A stretch of 64,000 bases of DNA from NCBI GenBank assembly GCA_964500435.1, contig CAZCNL010000007.1, positions 1 through 64,000 of the forward strand. The letters are read 5' to 3'. Every line of letters starts with the position of its first letter. The stretch's first letter is position 1. Of the stretch, positions 9,306 through 17,678 are shown one piece after another. Position numbers and translations under genes: made by a program. The notes beneath the pieces were generated by a model, which searched no databases, had not been told where the DNA came from, and saw nothing but the letters and a program-made list of their open reading frames with translations. Source of the DNA: GWF2-33-9 sp964500435. Its GTDB lineage: Bacteria > Bacteroidota > Ignavibacteria > Kapaibacteriales > UBA2268.

Positions 9306-9404
9306 AATTAAGCAATCTTTTGAAATTAAAGGATAACTTATTGAAATAAGATATCAAATTAAGATAATTTGTTTGTTCAAATTTTTTTATTTTTTATTAA
9401 TATA

Positions 9405-9458
9405 TTTCAATCAATGAATATATTTCTTATTTTTCAATCAATGAATATATTTCTTATT
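9405..9458. repeat. 27-bp perfect tandem duplication at a gene end
   Basis: Two identical 27-bp units lie head to tail (9405-9431 and 9432-9458; unit begins TTTCAATCAATGAATATA). The second unit contains the stop codon of the minus-strand WG-repeat gene. The other copy lies just outside the gene. Confidence 0.9.
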
Positions 9459-10557
9459 CACAAAGTCGATTTAATCTTAAATCAAAAATGTATTTAGCAT
9501 CTTTTGGAATAATGACTTGAAATTTTCCTGTAACATCGATATAACCTTGTCGCTTTTTACCTTTTTTTTCTTTGACAAAAGCTAAGCCATCAATAAAAGA
9601 TTCAGCGAATTCAAATTCCATATTCAAGTATTTATCACCCATAAGATTGATATAAAACCAAGAATCATTTTGTTTAACTGCTGAAATTCCTTGTGAAAAA
9701 TCTCGAATGTCATCAAAGATAAAATCAGTTAAAATTTTACCACTCGAAGTAATTGGTGCCCATTTGATGCTATCGAGCATTGCTGAATGTGCTACGAATG
9801 CTCTGTTTTCTTTGAAGTCAGTTGCCATAACAAAAAAAGCAGGAATTGCCATTAATCCATTAGTATCAATATAACCGAAATAACCATTTTTATTTACTCG
9901 TGCTAATCCTTGTGAAAAATTATGGGCTTCATCAAATTCAAGTGGTATTTTTGCTTTAAAAGATTTGTCAATATAACCGAAATGAGCCGCAGTATCTTGA
10001 ATTACAGATAATCCCTCGTAAAATGGTTCACCAAAACCAAATTTAAAATGCTTGACAATTTTTCCAGTTGTATCTATATAACCACGCTCATCGTAATTCA
10101 TCACAAAGGCATATCCCTCGTTAAAATCTGTTGCATCTAAATACATTGGAGGCGTTATTCCAACACCATCGTTTCGTATATATCCCCAGTATTTAATATC
10201 CTCTAACCCAATTTCCCAAGTTGCATATCGAGCATATCCATTATGAAATAAACCCAAAAATTTAGCTTTTGGTGGAACTGCCATCTTGCCTTGTAAATTC
10301 ATATAGCCCCAAATTGTATCCTTGCCAACTAATTTACGGATAACAAAATATCCTTCACTATATCCCGCCAAATATGTAAGTTTCATAGGTTTAAACATAT
10401 CCTTGCCGTTTTCGTCAAGAATATGCCAAAGACTATCTTGTAAATATGCAACAAGCGGCTTTCTTTCAATACTTTGTGAAAATAAATTATTGTTTTGTCC
10501 TAACATATTTATTAATAAAACAAAGCAAAAAAGTAAGAAATAATTGTAGATTTTCAT
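9454..10557 (-). CDS. Secreted WG-repeat protein
   Basis: The 367-residue protein has an N-terminal signal sequence (hydrophobic residues 6-20) followed by about seven WG/KWG repeats, each with the pattern W/FGYIDxxGK.....F..A..F..GLA.V, for example GYFGYIDTNGLMAIPA and GYIDVTGKFQVIIPK. WG repeats form a beta-propeller-like fold, likely for binding; no catalytic residues are visible. It ends in a conserved-looking Arg-Leu-Cys-Glu just inside the 27-bp duplication. It is transcribed alone, divergent from the DUF3078 gene. Confidence 0.82.
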   Translation of the reverse strand: MKIYNYFLLFCFVLLINMLGQNNNLFSQSIERKPLVAYLQDSLWHILDENGKDMFKPMKLTYLAGYSEGYFVIRKLVGKDTIWGYMNLQGKMAVPPKAKFLGLFHNGYARYATWEIGLEDIKYWGYIRNDGVGITPPMYLDATDFNEGYAFVMNYDERGYIDTTGKIVKHFKFGFGEPFYEGLSVIQDTAAHFGYIDKSFKAKIPLEFDEAHNFSQGLARVNKNGYFGYIDTNGLMAIPAFFVMATDFKENRAFVAHSAMLDSIKWAPITSSGKILTDFIFDDIRDFSQGISAVKQNDSWFYINLMGDKYLNMEFEFAESFIDGLAFVKEKKGKKRQGYIDVTGKFQVIIPKDAKYIFDLRLNRLCE

Positions 10558-10573
10558 ATTTTAAATAATTTTG
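10544..10573 (+). promoter_or_regulatory. Bacteroidetes-type promoter for DUF3078 gene
   Basis: TTG at 10544-10546, a 19-bp spacer, then TAATTTTG at 10566-10573 match the Bacteroidetes -33/-7 consensus (TTG, N19-21, TAnnTTTG). The start codon follows 76 bp downstream. The -33 element overlaps the first codons of the divergent WG-repeat gene. Confidence 0.55.
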
Positions 10574-10649
10574 TACTTGTAATACGAAAAAATAAGCTTT
10601 TTCTTTTTTCTTATTCAATTCTATTTTCAAATTTAAATTAACAAATTCT

Positions 10650-11591
10650 ATGAAGATTAAATTAATTATTGTCTTTGTTTTTATTTTATTTCTATCTTCA
10701 CAAAATTCATATTCAAGTGGATGGACAACAAAAGGGAATTTTTCTGTTTTGCTTAATGAAGTTGCTTTATCGAATTGGGCAAAAGGTGGTGAGTCTCAAA
10801 TTGCTTTAACAGGGCTTTTTGGCTATTTAATGAACTATTATTCCGCAGATTCCAATTTAATTTGGGAGAATATTTTTTCAACAGGTTATGGTTTCCAAAC
10901 TTCAGACCAATATCCCTTTAGAAAAAATGAAGATAAAATAAGATTCGATTCGAAAATAGGCTACCGTGCAATCAATCAATTTTACTACTCAATAAGTTTC
11001 GCATTCAATACTCAATTTGATAAAGGATACAAATATCCAAACGATAGCGATATTGTCTCGAAATTCTTTGCACCTGCCTATTTTATATTATCTGCTGGAT
11101 TGGATTTCAAGCCATTGCAAAATTTATCAGTTAGTATTTCGCCAGTTTCAGGAAGGTTGATTTTAGTTGAAGATGAATACCTCGCTAATTTAGGCTCATA
11201 CGGTGTCCGAGCCGCAACTTATGATTCATTGGGAAATATTGTCACAAAAGGTGAAAATTCACGCTTTGATTTCGGTATTTCTGCTTCATTAAATTATAAC
11301 TTTTCGCCAATGCAAAATGTAAATGTTGCTACAAAATTAGATTTATATAACAACTACACAGACCCGAACATTGCAAATCGAAAAAATATCGATATAAACT
11401 CTGAAACAAGTGTTAATTTAAAAGTTAATAACTATATTTCTGCAAATATATTCTTACATCTTATTTATGACCAAGATATTCCAATTCCTATTTATGACAC
11501 AAATAATGGGCAAAAAGTTCAAGTTGGTATTGGTCCAAGATTGCAAATCAAACAAACAATCGGAATTGGATTTTCTTATAATTTCAATTAG
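10650..11591 (+). CDS. DUF3078 domain-containing outer-membrane protein
   Basis: The 313-residue protein carries a signal peptide (residues 1-22). The mature start, WTTKGNFSVLLNEVALSNWAKGG, is the DUF3078 signature (trp-rich opening, NxVxxSNWAxGG) found in Bacteroidetes/Chlorobi. The rest is built from alternating beta strands (FRKNEDKIRFDSKIGYRA; VNVATKLDLYNNYT) ending in aromatic GFSYNFN, as expected of a barrel in the outer membrane. Function unknown in the family. A recognisable promoter lies 76 bp upstream. Confidence 0.85.
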   Translation: MKIKLIIVFVFILFLSSQNSYSSGWTTKGNFSVLLNEVALSNWAKGGESQIALTGLFGYLMNYYSADSNLIWENIFSTGYGFQTSDQYPFRKNEDKIRFDSKIGYRAINQFYYSISFAFNTQFDKGYKYPNDSDIVSKFFAPAYFILSAGLDFKPLQNLSVSISPVSGRLILVEDEYLANLGSYGVRAATYDSLGNIVTKGENSRFDFGISASLNYNFSPMQNVNVATKLDLYNNYTDPNIANRKNIDINSETSVNLKVNNYISANIFLHLIYDQDIPIPIYDTNNGQKVQVGIGPRLQIKQTIGIGFSYNFN

Positions 11592-11629
11592 TAATGTTAT
11601 TTTAATTCTGTTGTAAAAAAAAATTTAAA

Positions 11630-12364
11630 TTATTCAGCTTCGAATGCTTTTTTTCTATTTAAATGAGCTTGATAACGTGGGCGAATTTTATTTTGTTTTA
11701 ACAACTTTTCAAAAATCATTTTAATATCAAAAAAGGTAGAAAAATTATAATGAGGAATACGGCTTTCGCTGCAATATTTAGCAAGGCTTTTTTTAGCAAA
11801 AATTATGTCTGAATAATTTGCAGCGCAATGGTCTGAAAATCCATCCCCAATATAAACAACTATTGCTTCATCCGGAACATTTGAAATAATCACATTGCGT
11901 TTACAAACCGCAGACATACATTCTTCGCATCCTTCGCTTGCAAATGGAAAAATTGGAATTGGAATGTTTGCTTCGAACTTAATTTTATTGGAATATAAAA
12001 TAAAATCCTCTATCTTGTTATAATTCAAATAGGGCTCTGTAATTTTATCAAAATTATCTGTAACGATAGAAATTGGGAGATTTTCATTTTTACAAAATGT
12101 ATAAAATTGCAAAAAATAAGGGTCTATTTGTTCTTCTTTGATAAATTCTCTTAATTCATTATCAAAAAAACTTGTTGGCAAACTTCGAATAAATTCTTTC
12201 CAATATTCGAAAATATTTATTTTCCCATTAATTAGTTTTGTCAAATTACCTCGAAAATCACCGTATTTTTCGAAAAGCACATCGGTCAAATCATTTTGCG
12301 AAATAGTTGCGTCAAAATCTGAAAAAATAAATATTTGTTTTAATTTTTTTTCGTAATTTGTCAT
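11630..12364 (-). CDS. HAD-IB phosphatase, MtnX-like
   Basis: The 244-residue haloacid-dehalogenase protein has motif I FSDFDATISQND (nucleophile Asp and second Asp of DxDxT), motif II in ISIVTDN, and motif III/IV in VVYIGDGFSDHCAA. The order and spacing fit the MtnX/PHOSPHO-like group, which includes methionine-salvage and small-molecule phosphatases. A cysteine-rich cap segment (GCEECMSAVCKR) matches the family. No methionine-salvage genes are nearby, so the substrate is unknown. It converges on the DUF3078 gene. Confidence 0.82.
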   Translation of the reverse strand: MTNYEKKLKQIFIFSDFDATISQNDLTDVLFEKYGDFRGNLTKLINGKINIFEYWKEFIRSLPTSFFDNELREFIKEEQIDPYFLQFYTFCKNENLPISIVTDNFDKITEPYLNYNKIEDFILYSNKIKFEANIPIPIFPFASEGCEECMSAVCKRNVIISNVPDEAIVVYIGDGFSDHCAANYSDIIFAKKSLAKYCSESRIPHYNFSTFFDIKMIFEKLLKQNKIRPRYQAHLNRKKAFEAE

Positions 12365-12385
12365 TTATAAATTCTAAGGTTTATT

Positions 12386-13081
12386 ATGAAAAAAACAATA
12401 CTTTCTATTGCAATATTAATAATATTTTTATTTGCAAACAAATCATTTGCACAAGAACTTAATGCAATGGGAATTGGTCCTTTTTTTAATTATTCTATCG
12501 GAGTTAATGCAAATGACGTCCCCAAAGGTCGTCAAAATGGCTTGGCATTAAATAATATTCCTGATTTTGGTATTACTTATTATTTACCCTTTAGTAAAAC
12601 AAGTAATGTTGGTTTATCCGTGGATTTAGCATATGTAACCTATTCTTATATTCAAAAAAATTACTATACAGGCAAAGAGTGGAATCATCATTTCCATTAT
12701 TTTGAATTTAATCCTTCTTTTAGTTTTTCAAGCTTTTTATTAGGTTTCAATTTCGACTTCCCACTTTCTGGTGATATTGAAGGTGCAGACATACCAAGTA
12801 GCAAACTATCTACTTTAGTGGGTGTAAAAGTGGGTGGCTCTATCGAGCTTTATTCAAGCGAAACTGGGCGCATTAATTTAATAATTGAAGGGAATTACTC
12901 ATTTTCAGGTGTTTTCAACGATTTTGCAAAAGATGACCCAATGATGTTTCATGCTCCTTATGAATATCCCGAAAGACCAAATAATTCATTCAATACAAAA
13001 CCAGCATCTCTTGGAATTGGCTTCAATTATATTTTTAATTTAACAAAACCGCCAGTTTCAAAAGACGAAATTACTGAATAA
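12386..13081 (+). CDS. Predicted outer-membrane beta-barrel protein
   Basis: The product is 231 residues with a signal peptide (MKKTILSIAILIIFLFANKSFA, cleaved before QELN). The mature chain has amphipathic strands such as FGITYYLPF, VGLSVDLAYVTYSYIQ and SLGIGFNYIFNL, consistent with a small barrel. I recognise no specific family. It is divergent from the MtnX-like gene by 21 bp and convergent with the kgd-like gene. Confidence 0.6.
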   Translation: MKKTILSIAILIIFLFANKSFAQELNAMGIGPFFNYSIGVNANDVPKGRQNGLALNNIPDFGITYYLPFSKTSNVGLSVDLAYVTYSYIQKNYYTGKEWNHHFHYFEFNPSFSFSSFLLGFNFDFPLSGDIEGADIPSSKLSTLVGVKVGGSIELYSSETGRINLIIEGNYSFSGVFNDFAKDDPMMFHAPYEYPERPNNSFNTKPASLGIGFNYIFNLTKPPVSKDEITE

Positions 13082-13103
13082 CATAATTTTTTTCAAAGAA
13101 AAA

Positions 13104-16100
13104 CTAAATATCAAACACATTATTGATTATTGTTGCTTGCTCAGCTAAATGAACTTTTGCAGAACCAGTAGCTGTTGCTGGACTCGATGGTCTTCCCACA
13201 TATTGTATTTTCTTTGAATTATTTAATATATTTTCAAATTCTAAAGCAATATAATTCCAATAACCTTGATTTCGTGGTTCTTCTTGGAACCAAATAAATT
13301 TTTCTGCATTTGAATATTTCTCGAAAATTAAGTTAATTTTATCGTAATCTAATGGATACAGTTGTTCAATTCTTATTAAAGCGATATCATTGACATTTCT
13401 TTTATTCTTCTCTGCGAGTAATTCATAATAAATCTTTCCTGTATGGAAAATGATTTTCTTAACACTTTTGGGTTCTTGAATTGTCGAGTCGTCAAAAACT
13501 GTATGGAATTCTTTTTCGGTAAATTCATTTATACTTGAGACTGCAAGCGGATGTCTAAGCAAGCCTTTTGGAGTCATAATAATTAATGGGACACGTTTTT
13601 GTAGCATTGTTTGTCTTCTCAAACTATGAAAATAATTAGCTGGAGTCGACAGATTAGCTACAAACATATTTTCATCTGAACAAAGTTGTAAGTATCGTTC
13701 AGGTCTTGCACTTGAATGTTCCGGACCTTGTCCATCGTAACTATGTGGTAAAAGCATAACTAAATTGGAAAATTGCCCCCATTTTGATTCACCACAAGAT
13801 AAATATTGGTCAACGACAGGAATTGCATTATTTGCAAAATCACCAAATTGTGCTTCCCAAAGTGTTAGTCCTTGTTTTTCAATTAAACTATATCCATACT
13901 CAAATCCCAAAACTGCATATTCTGACAATGGGCTGTCGAATACTCTGAACTTTCCTTGTTTTTCTTGAATATGATTTAATGGAATATATATATCTTCATT
14001 TAAAAAATCGATTAAAACAGAATGTCTTTGACTAAATGTACCTCTCCGAGAATCTTGTCCCGAAAGTCTTACATCCTTCATCTCGCTGAGAATTGAACCA
14101 AAAGCAATTGCTTCAGCCATAGCCCAATCAATTGAGGTCTTGTCCCCAAAAACCATTTTGTAACGTCGCTCAAGCAATGATTTTACTTTTGGATTTATAT
14201 TAAACTTAGGTGGATATTTAGTAATTTTTTCTGTAATTTCTTTTATTAAACCTTCATTGATAGAAGTTTTTACTTGCGATAATAGTAATTTAGGTTTATT
14301 TTCAATTGAAAAACCTTGAAATATAAATTCTCGTTGATTTTCTTTATGTTTTGTAAATTCATTTTCTAAATAATTCGTAATTTCAGAGTAAACTTTATCA
14401 GCGTCTGCTTGGGATATGATTTTTGCTTGAGTTAATCTTTTAGCATAAACCTTGCTTATTGGTTCCATTGCACGTATTTTTTTATAAAGCAGAGGTTGAG
14501 TGTAAGATGGCTCATCTGCTTCATTATGCCCGTATTTCCGGTAACAAAGCAAATCAATAACAATATCACTGTGGAACTTTTGGCGATATTTAAAAGCAAA
14601 ATTTGCAACCCACGCAACTGCTTCGGGATTACTTCCATTAACGTGCAATATTGGAGCTTGTATCATTTTTGCAATATCAGTAGTGTAATAAGTCGAACGT
14701 GACTCTTCGGATGTTGTAGTAAAACCGATTTGATTATTCACAATTATATGAATTGTCCCACCAGTCTTATAACCTTCCAGTTCCGACAAATTGAGCGTTT
14801 CCATTACAATTCCTTGACCTGCAAAAGAGGAATCTCCATGAATAAGAATTGGCATTACTTTATGATATTCAGCGTCCTGTATTTGATTTGAAAGAGCTCG
14901 GGCAATTCCTTCAACTACAGGATTTACAATTTCTAAATGGCTTGGATTTGCGGCTAAAATAACATCTATTTCTTTTTCATTATTTGAATATTTTCCTGTG
15001 TATCCCAGATGATATTTCACATCGCCAGAACCAGCATATGACTCATCATCTAAATCACCTTCGAATTCTCTGAAAATTTTCTGTAAATCTTTACCCAAAT
15101 TGTTTGCAACAACATTTAATCGCCCACGATGAGCCATACCGATAACTACTGAATTAATTTCATCTTCGGCTGAATTGCTTAACAGTTCATCCATTAACGT
15201 TACTAAGGTTTCGCCACCTTCGAGTGAAAATCGTTTTGTTCCGACGAATTTTGTATGCATAAAATTTTCGAATAATTCAGCCTGTGCGAGTTTTTTTAAT
15301 ATAGTTATCTGTTTTTCTTTTGGAATATTATAATTGGAACGAGCATTTTCAAAATATTTCTTAATCCATTCTTTTCGTTCAAAATTTTGTATATGCATAA
15401 ATTCAATGCTTGATTGACTGCAATATGAATCACGAAGTAATTCAATCACATCACGCAATGGCATATTATTTTTTTCCCAAGCATCATCTACATGAAAAAC
15501 TCTATTTAAATCCCAAATTGTAAAACCATAATGAGAAGGGTCCAACTCGGGATAATAATAAACTTCTCGTCCAAGCGGATTTGTTGATGCTAAAAGATGG
15601 CCTCGAACTCGATATGCATTTATCATTTGCATAACATGAGAAGTCTTTTCTGTATAATCTTCTTTTTCGGAATGATTTATCAATTTATCCACTTCCCACT
15701 TAAATGGTTCAAAAGGCACTTCCAATGAATAAAAAATTTGTTCGTAAAATCTATCACCACCTAAAAGTATTTTATGTAAATAAGCTAAAAATTCTGCGGA
15801 CTCAGCACCTTGAATAATTCGATGGTCATATGTGGATGAAAGAGTTACAACTTTAGAAATTGCAAGTTCGCTTAATGAATTTGGTTTTATTGCTTGCAAT
15901 TCAGGAGGATATTCAATTGCTCCAATTCCAACTATTAAACCTTGTCCCTGCATTAATCTTGGAGCAGAATAAGTTGTCCCAATCATCCCTGGATTAGTCA
16001 AAGATACAGTGGTATCTATTAAATCGTTTACTTCTAATTTGTTGTTTCTTGCTTTGTATACTAATGTCTCATATTCTTCGATAAATTGCGAAAAATTTAT

Positions 16101-16703
16101 TTTATCCGCATCTTTTATATTAGGTACCATCAACATTCTCGTCCCATCTCGACGTGTTATGTCAATTGCAACACCGAAATTAATAGATTTCCGAATTAAT
16201 CTATGAGGCTTTTGATTTAACATTGCATATGCTGAGTTCATATTTGGATATCGAATCAAAGCTTTAACAACTGCCCACGCAATTATATGAGTAAATGATA
16301 CTTTTCGTTTGAAATTTTTAGAAAGATAATTATTTATTATTCGACGATTTTCTTCCAAAGCAATGACAGGAATAGAACGATAAGATGTTGCCGTCGGAAC
16401 ATTGAGACTTTCTTCCATATTTTCAGCTACTTTTGCTAAAACGGATGGCAATGGATCTGCTATTTCGTATTGTTTTACAGCATAATCCTTTATACTTTTG
16501 CGAATTTCTTCTTTATCATTTCGGCTGGGTATTCTTTCTATTTTATTATCTGACTGAATTTGTTCTTTTTGAATTCTATCAAATTCTAACTCTTTCCCTG
16601 TTTTTTGGGCAAAATATTCACGCCAAGATTGAGAAACCGAATTTGGGTCTTTTAAATATTCATAATATAATTCATTTTCGAATGCTTCGTTTAGACTAAT
16701 CAT
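13104..16703 (-). CDS. kgd: Fused 2-oxoglutarate dehydrogenase E2-E1 (Kgd type)
   Basis: This 1199-residue multifunctional enzyme oxidatively decarboxylates 2-oxoglutarate in the TCA cycle. Residues 1-35 match the E1o N-terminal helix (NEAFENELYYEYLKDP). About 90-315 is an E2 succinyltransferase catalytic domain whose active-site stretch is DHRIIQGA (293-300), not the canonical DHRxxDG; as I recall, actinobacterial Kgd/OdhA has the same DHRIIQGA. About 345-1199 is a full thiamine-diphosphate E1, with HGDSSFAGQG and a GYKTGGTIHIIVNNQIG cofactor site. There is no lipoyl domain, so it must borrow lipoyl arms from another E2, plausibly that at 3.3-5.1 kb. It is alone on its strand. Confidence 0.93.
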   Translation of the reverse strand: MISLNEAFENELYYEYLKDPNSVSQSWREYFAQKTGKELEFDRIQKEQIQSDNKIERIPSRNDKEEIRKSIKDYAVKQYEIADPLPSVLAKVAENMEESLNVPTATSYRSIPVIALEENRRIINNYLSKNFKRKVSFTHIIAWAVVKALIRYPNMNSAYAMLNQKPHRLIRKSINFGVAIDITRRDGTRMLMVPNIKDADKINFSQFIEEYETLVYKARNNKLEVNDLIDTTVSLTNPGMIGTTYSAPRLMQGQGLIVGIGAIEYPPELQAIKPNSLSELAISKVVTLSSTYDHRIIQGAESAEFLAYLHKILLGGDRFYEQIFYSLEVPFEPFKWEVDKLINHSEKEDYTEKTSHVMQMINAYRVRGHLLASTNPLGREVYYYPELDPSHYGFTIWDLNRVFHVDDAWEKNNMPLRDVIELLRDSYCSQSSIEFMHIQNFERKEWIKKYFENARSNYNIPKEKQITILKKLAQAELFENFMHTKFVGTKRFSLEGGETLVTLMDELLSNSAEDEINSVVIGMAHRGRLNVVANNLGKDLQKIFREFEGDLDDESYAGSGDVKYHLGYTGKYSNNEKEIDVILAANPSHLEIVNPVVEGIARALSNQIQDAEYHKVMPILIHGDSSFAGQGIVMETLNLSELEGYKTGGTIHIIVNNQIGFTTTSEESRSTYYTTDIAKMIQAPILHVNGSNPEAVAWVANFAFKYRQKFHSDIVIDLLCYRKYGHNEADEPSYTQPLLYKKIRAMEPISKVYAKRLTQAKIISQADADKVYSEITNYLENEFTKHKENQREFIFQGFSIENKPKLLLSQVKTSINEGLIKEITEKITKYPPKFNINPKVKSLLERRYKMVFGDKTSIDWAMAEAIAFGSILSEMKDVRLSGQDSRRGTFSQRHSVLIDFLNEDIYIPLNHIQEKQGKFRVFDSPLSEYAVLGFEYGYSLIEKQGLTLWEAQFGDFANNAIPVVDQYLSCGESKWGQFSNLVMLLPHSYDGQGPEHSSARPERYLQLCSDENMFVANLSTPANYFHSLRRQTMLQKRVPLIIMTPKGLLRHPLAVSSINEFTEKEFHTVFDDSTIQEPKSVKKIIFHTGKIYYELLAEKNKRNVNDIALIRIEQLYPLDYDKINLIFEKYSNAEKFIWFQEEPRNQGYWNYIALEFENILNNSKKIQYVGRPSSPATATGSAKVHLAEQATIINNVFDI

Positions 16704-16901
16704 TTATTTAGTTCACCAAAATTTTTTTTAAAAATGTTTTATTTTGAAAATATTAAGACAAATTAACGCTCTTTCTATTTTATAAAAATTTACAAAAATC
16801 GTTCCAATTTTCATCTTAACTAAAAAATCAACAATTGAATTTTACAAATCTACTTATTAATTTCTAAAAAGATTATAAATTGCATTCTTTTTTAAAACGA
16901 A

Positions 16902-17636
16902 ATGAAAGAAATTGTATACCATACAAACTATGAATTAGAAGAATCTTACTGGTGGTTTTTGGCACGGAATAGGATAATTCTCAATGTCATAGATAAAATG
17001 TTGAATTTGTCGAAAGATGATGAGATTTTAGACGTAGGCTGTGGAACTTGTGGATTCGCCAAATTACTTTCCCATAATCACAAAGTCATTGGTTTAGATA
17101 CTTCCGATATTGCATTGGAATATTGCAAAAAACGTGGTTTAAATGACTTATATTTATCTTTAATTGCTGATTTCCCAAAGGAACAAAGGAATGTGAAGGC
17201 AGTTACTGCTTTAGATGTTATTGAACATATTGAAAATGATTTTAATGCGGTACGTAATATTTATAATTTATTACCAAAAAATGGGAAAATAGTCGCAACT
17301 GTTCCTGCTTATCAATTCCTTTGGAGTTTTCACGACGAAGTCCATAAACATTACCGTCGATATACGAAAAAACGCTTCGTTGCTCTTTTAAAATCTGTTG
17401 GTTTCGAAATTGACTATGCATCTTATTTTAATACTTTGCTTTTTTTACCAGGAATATTCAAACGATTGCTGGATAAATACACAGTGCCTTTAAAAAGTGA
17501 AGAATATGCCATTGAAATTGTTCCCAAATTCATCAATAAATTATTCACAAAAATTTTTGAATTTGAAAGGCATTTTATCCCTAAAATACGATTTCCATTT
17601 GGTATTTCAATAATTGTAGTAGCAACAAAAAAATAA
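16902..17636 (+). CDS. Class I SAM-dependent methyltransferase
   Basis: The 244-residue protein has the SAM-binding motif I EILDVGCGTCGFAKLL, then VIGLDTSDIALEYCKKRG (acidic residue of motif II) and AVTALDVIEHIEND (motif III). This is the UbiE/Methyltransf_11 type with a C-terminal extension rich in aromatic and basic residues. The region FHDEVHKHYRRYTKKRF is common in methyltransferases of glycan or lipid pathways. The downstream neighbour is a YfhO-type membrane protein, which fits a cell-surface glycan context, but the substrate is not determinable. Confidence 0.85.
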   Translation: MKEIVYHTNYELEESYWWFLARNRIILNVIDKMLNLSKDDEILDVGCGTCGFAKLLSHNHKVIGLDTSDIALEYCKKRGLNDLYLSLIADFPKEQRNVKAVTALDVIEHIENDFNAVRNIYNLLPKNGKIVATVPAYQFLWSFHDEVHKHYRRYTKKRFVALLKSVGFEIDYASYFNTLLFLPGIFKRLLDKYTVPLKSEEYAIEIVPKFINKLFTKIFEFERHFIPKIRFPFGISIIVVATKK

Positions 17637-17678
17637 TGTATATAAATTAAATTTGTATTTTAAAAAAATTTAATACTT

